Source: Gonatopus flavifemur
Taxonomy: Eukaryota > Arthropoda > Insecta > Hymenoptera > Dryinidae
Reading direction: 5' to 3'
Assembly: GCA_018340375.1 (NCBI GenBank)
Contig: JAFFJZ010000010.1
Coordinates: 4,278,001-4,342,000 of the forward strand
Length of the DNA stretch: 64,000 bases
Shown: one piece after another, positions 60,973 through 64,000 of the stretch
Layout of the letters: each line of letters begins with the position of its first letter
How positions within the stretch are numbered: the first letter of the stretch is position 1
Notes under the pieces: model-generated
What the model was told of the DNA's origin: nothing
Seen by the model: only the letters and a program-made list of their open reading frames with translations
The model's database searches: none
Program-made: the position numbers and the translations under genes

Positions 60973-63559
60973 ATGAAACGGAGTTCGAGTCGTGATACTC
61001 CGCCTCCTCGCGTCAAAAGGGGTAGATCTTCCATTGGCCGGTAAGTATCATATTCATTCCCATTATATTCTTTTCAAGACAATTTTGGTGATTCTTTTAC
61101 CCATTCGGTTGCATTTATCAATAATATCAAGTTCATTACCTCTATGTACTGTGATATTCATCATTTCTCTGAGTCGCGTGATCCGAAATGAAGCATCCTA
61201 ATCGTTTATACTTGGACGTCGAGAAGAGTTCCCAAAGTTTGGAAGAATGATTCCAAGATTCGCAGAATCCTTCTTTCACAGGGCTCGGAACAATAAAAAT
61301 TCCATGTATATTATTTTTTGTACATGTTTGAAATAATCTCTCTGCTCTAGATACGAAGATTCAAGCGACGAGCGAATCACTCCTGACAGAATAAGACGAC
61401 GCAGCAGAGGAGCGAGAAGTCCCAGTCCACCTACACGAGCCTCATCCCACGCTCGATACGTAGAGTCAACTTCTCACCGCGACGAGTACCTCAGAACTGC
61501 GAGGGATTTACCTCCGGAGCGTCCGTACAGTTATAAGGTTCTTTGTATAAGTTCTATCCATCCTAAAGCAAGCGACGAGGTGATCAAGGACACTTTGTAT
61601 AGGGAATATAAAAAATTTGGAGACTTTTCAATTAGAATTTCTCACGAACTCGATGATCGTGTGGCGTATGTATGCTTCAGGAGCTCCGAAGATGCTCGAG
61701 ATGCCAAACACGCGAAACCACGTATAATAATGTATGACAAAGTAGCTATGGTGGAACCGGTCTACGAAAGACCCGACGCGTATCGTCGTCCTAGATCCAT
61801 CACACCCCCCGATTACGAGCGTTATTACGCCAGATCTCCTGGTCCAACCGACAGGCATAGACCATTGGAAAGATACGAGCGGGTATACGGACCCCCAGTC
61901 GGATTACCTCCACATCGTGAACTACGACGCGAAGCTCTCCCTCCGCCTCATCACGATTTCGTCAGACCCCCTATACATCATGGGCCCCCACACGTTCATC
62001 CAGGCCCGCCCCATCACTACGGTCCACCCCGACACATGATGATACGTCATCCCGTTCACGGATTCGAAAGGGTCGAAAATAAAAAAGACAAATTTCCTAA
62101 TTATTTACATCACGTATCTCCGGAAGATGATCCTCTTGCCACGAGAACGCTATTCGCCGGTAATTTAGAAATCAACATAACCGAGGAAGAACTTCGAAGG
62201 ATTTTCAGTAAATATGGAATCGTCGATGATATCGATATCAAAAGACCACCCCCCGGTACGGGCAACGCTTACGCTTTCGTACGGTTTCAAACATTAGACA
62301 TGGCGCATAGATGTAAAGTCGAATTATCCGGCCAATATATCGGTAAATTTCAATGCAAGATTGGATACGGCAAAGCCACTCCGACGACACGAATATGGGT
62401 CGGTGGTTTGGGTCCTTGGACCTCGATACCACAATTGGAAAGAGAGTTCGATAGATTTGGAGCTATAAAGAAAATCGATTACATCAAAGGTGACAGTAAC
62501 GCTTATATTTTATACGATTCTATCGATGCTGCGCAAGCTGCGGTTAAAGAGATGCGAGGTTTTCCTTTGGGCGGACCCGACAGGAGATTGAGAGTCGACT
62601 TCGCGGACGTTACTCCAGGTTTTGGATTCAAACCTCGTCCCTATCCCGAGGAGAATGCTGATTTCCGACCACGCCCGGTAGACTACGATTCCTCTTACGA
62701 CCTTTACGGCCCTGATGGAGATTTCGCTTACAGCGCGAGAGGCTTCCGAGGACGCGGAAATGCGTCTTGGCACGACAGACGAGGCGGAGGACGAGGTGGT
62801 GGCGGTGGTGGGGGCTATCGTGGCGCATATCCTGAAAATTACATGCGCGACGAGGGTGAGTGGCCGAGTCGACGACCCCCACCGGAACTCGATTACGAAA
62901 CTCCCCGTGGCGGTGGTCTGCGTAGATCTCTGTCTCGCGAACCTGGCGTGGATCGCTCGAGATCCCGATCTCCCCGACGACGACCCATCGATTCGGATTC
63001 CGAATCTGAGAACGCACGCACCGGCATGCTATCCACTTCCCGCACCCTGCCCGAAGTGGCGCGCAAAGCTGTTGCCGTCTGGCAGGGAGCTTTGATCCTT
63101 AAAAATTCTCTCTTTCCAGCTAAATTCCACTTGACGGATGGAGATACCGAAATCATTGACGCACTCATGAAAGACGAAGACGGTAAACATATGTTACGTA
63201 TAACTCAAAGGTTACGCCTCGATCAACCCAAACTCGACGACGTCTCCAAAAGAATCCAAACTTCCAGTTCCCACGCTATTTTCTTAGGTCTTGCCGGATC
63301 TAGTACGGGTATAACCAATGACGACGCTAATGTCCAAACACGACCGCTTAGAAATTTGGTATCCTATCTCAAACAAAAAGAAGCTGCCGGTGTTATTTCT
63401 CTGTTGAATAAAGATACCGAGGGTACGGGTGTACTCTACGCTTTCCCACCCTGCGCCTTCTCGACCGAACTCTTGAAACGTACGTGTCCAAGTTTGAGCG
63501 AGGAAGGATTGAAGGAAGATCATTTGGTAATCGTAGTAGTTAAAGGAGGTAGCGCTTGA
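60973..63559 (+). CDS. nito: Spenito (RBM15/SPEN family RNA-binding protein)
   Basis: Subunit of the m6A writer complex, also acting in splicing, sex determination and Wingless signalling in flies. Two coding exons, 60973-61040 and 61351-63559, give 2277 bases and 758 residues. A basic RS-like N-terminus is followed by RRM1 (about 85-165; SYKVLCISSIHP, then DDRVAYVCFRS), a Pro/His-rich linker, RRM2 (about 285-357; TRTLFAGNLEINITEEELRR) and RRM3 (about 369-440; TRIWVGGLGPWTSI, then MRGFPLGGPDRRLRVDFA). A Gly-rich and RSRSRSPRRR stretch leads to the C-terminal SPOC domain (about 593-758; VWQGALILKNSLFPAKFHL, then GVLYAFPP). An in-frame ATG at 60916 would add 19 residues. I chose 60973 because MKRSSSRDTPPP begins the RS-like region, but the choice is not certain. 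Confidence 0.95.
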
Positions 63560-63810
63560 ATTCAAATCATCTTACATTTCATCTCATCTTTTCATCCTTC
63601 TCAAACTTTAATTTGTGTATTTTTTTTTTTCTCCTGTTTTTTGGACTAAACAAAGATATACAGGTTGTTATTCGGAATCATATCTTTTCGATCATGAATT
63701 AAATCATATATTTCGATTATCAAAGTATGAAAAAAATATCAAAATTAACGTTCAAAGTATGTATTTCTTTTTTCTTTGCATTTAGCGTCATAGATTTGTA
63801 TATCGAAACA
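63560..63810. other. Convergent 3' spacer after spenito
   Basis: Spenito 3' UTR, pyrimidine-rich near 63620-63640. It ends at a minus-strand stop codon (63811-63813). Confidence 0.5.
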
Positions 63811-64000
63811 TTAAGTTCTGTTAATATCTTTCCATATCCATCCGCTTATACCTTCCTTTTTTTGTTTTCTTTCTGCTTTCCTGATCTTCTGATTCTTTTG
63901 AGTTTCATTGAGGGTCATTTTAAATTCCAAATCGTATCGACGCAAATGACTCTCAAACAAAATCAAAGGAATATTTGTACCCACGCTCCACGAATCTTTC
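63811..64000 (-). CDS. Probable terminal exon of an unidentified minus-strand gene (partial)
   Basis: On the minus strand an open frame enters from the right edge and runs to TAA at 63811-63813. It encodes about 62 residues with a coding-like mix, including LFESHLRRYDLEFKMTLNET, a lysine-rich KIRKAERKQKK stretch and a C-terminal SGWIWKDINRT. It has no internal start requirement because the gene continues outside the window. I do not recognise the family. It is convergent with spenito, as neighbouring genes here often are. Confidence 0.45.
   Translation of the reverse strand, partial: KDSWSVGTNIPLILFESHLRRYDLEFKMTLNETQKNQKIRKAERKQKKEGISGWIWKDINRT

Overview
The window is eukaryotic nuclear DNA from an insect. 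It is AT-rich, with many short GT-AG introns, and the proteins match insect or animal families throughout (Nxf1/sbr, stepping stone, Mob2, Socs36E, spenito). A hymenopteran is my best guess from the general style, but I cannot prove the order. There are no bacterial operons or CRISPR arrays, and no tRNA gene that I could support.

Layout from left to right: the 3' end of Oma1 (+, to 627); a complete 20-exon integrin alpha gene (+, 1094-10162); Nxf1 (-, 12428-15982); a stepping-stone/CUPID-domain cytohesin adaptor (+, 17258-19636); Mob2 (-, 22112-24658), which carries a one-base frameshift and an intronic LINE remnant; a cluster of small inverted-repeat elements (25022-25932); a very large inverted duplication (26303-41861); Zcrb1 (+, 42408-44938); RpS15 (-, 46364-47322) head to head with RpL32 (+, 47779-48935); Atp23 (-, 49431-51072); Socs36E/SOCS5-like (-, 56253-58451); spenito (+, 60973-63559); and an open frame running off the right edge (-, 63811-64000) that looks like a terminal exon. 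Exon chains were rebuilt by hand from splice sites and reading phase. Apart from Mob2, every complete chain sums to a multiple of three.

The conventional genes form three groups. RNA handling: mRNA export (Nxf1), minor-spliceosome RNA binding (Zcrb1), the m6A-writer/RBM15 class (nito) and two ribosomal proteins. Mitochondrial quality control: Oma1 and Atp23. Signalling and adhesion: integrin, cytohesin adaptor, Mob2 and SOCS. They look like an ordinary euchromatic gene neighbourhood rather than a functional cluster.

The unusual part is the 15.6-kb palindrome between the divergent genes Mob2 and Zcrb1. Its arms are about 7.39 kb, nearly identical, and carry no convincing protein gene. The centre is asymmetric: a 567-bp unit is present three times, the third copy truncated. 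Each unit contains its own diverged inverted repeat, and the switch into the second arm falls exactly within a 17-base segment shared by the two halves of that small repeat. Each arm has an outward-facing promoter-like block (CCAAT boxes, TATAAATA) followed by two duplicated exon-like modules ending in a consensus splice donor. Many small terminal-inverted-repeat elements lie in the surrounding introns and intergenic DNA.
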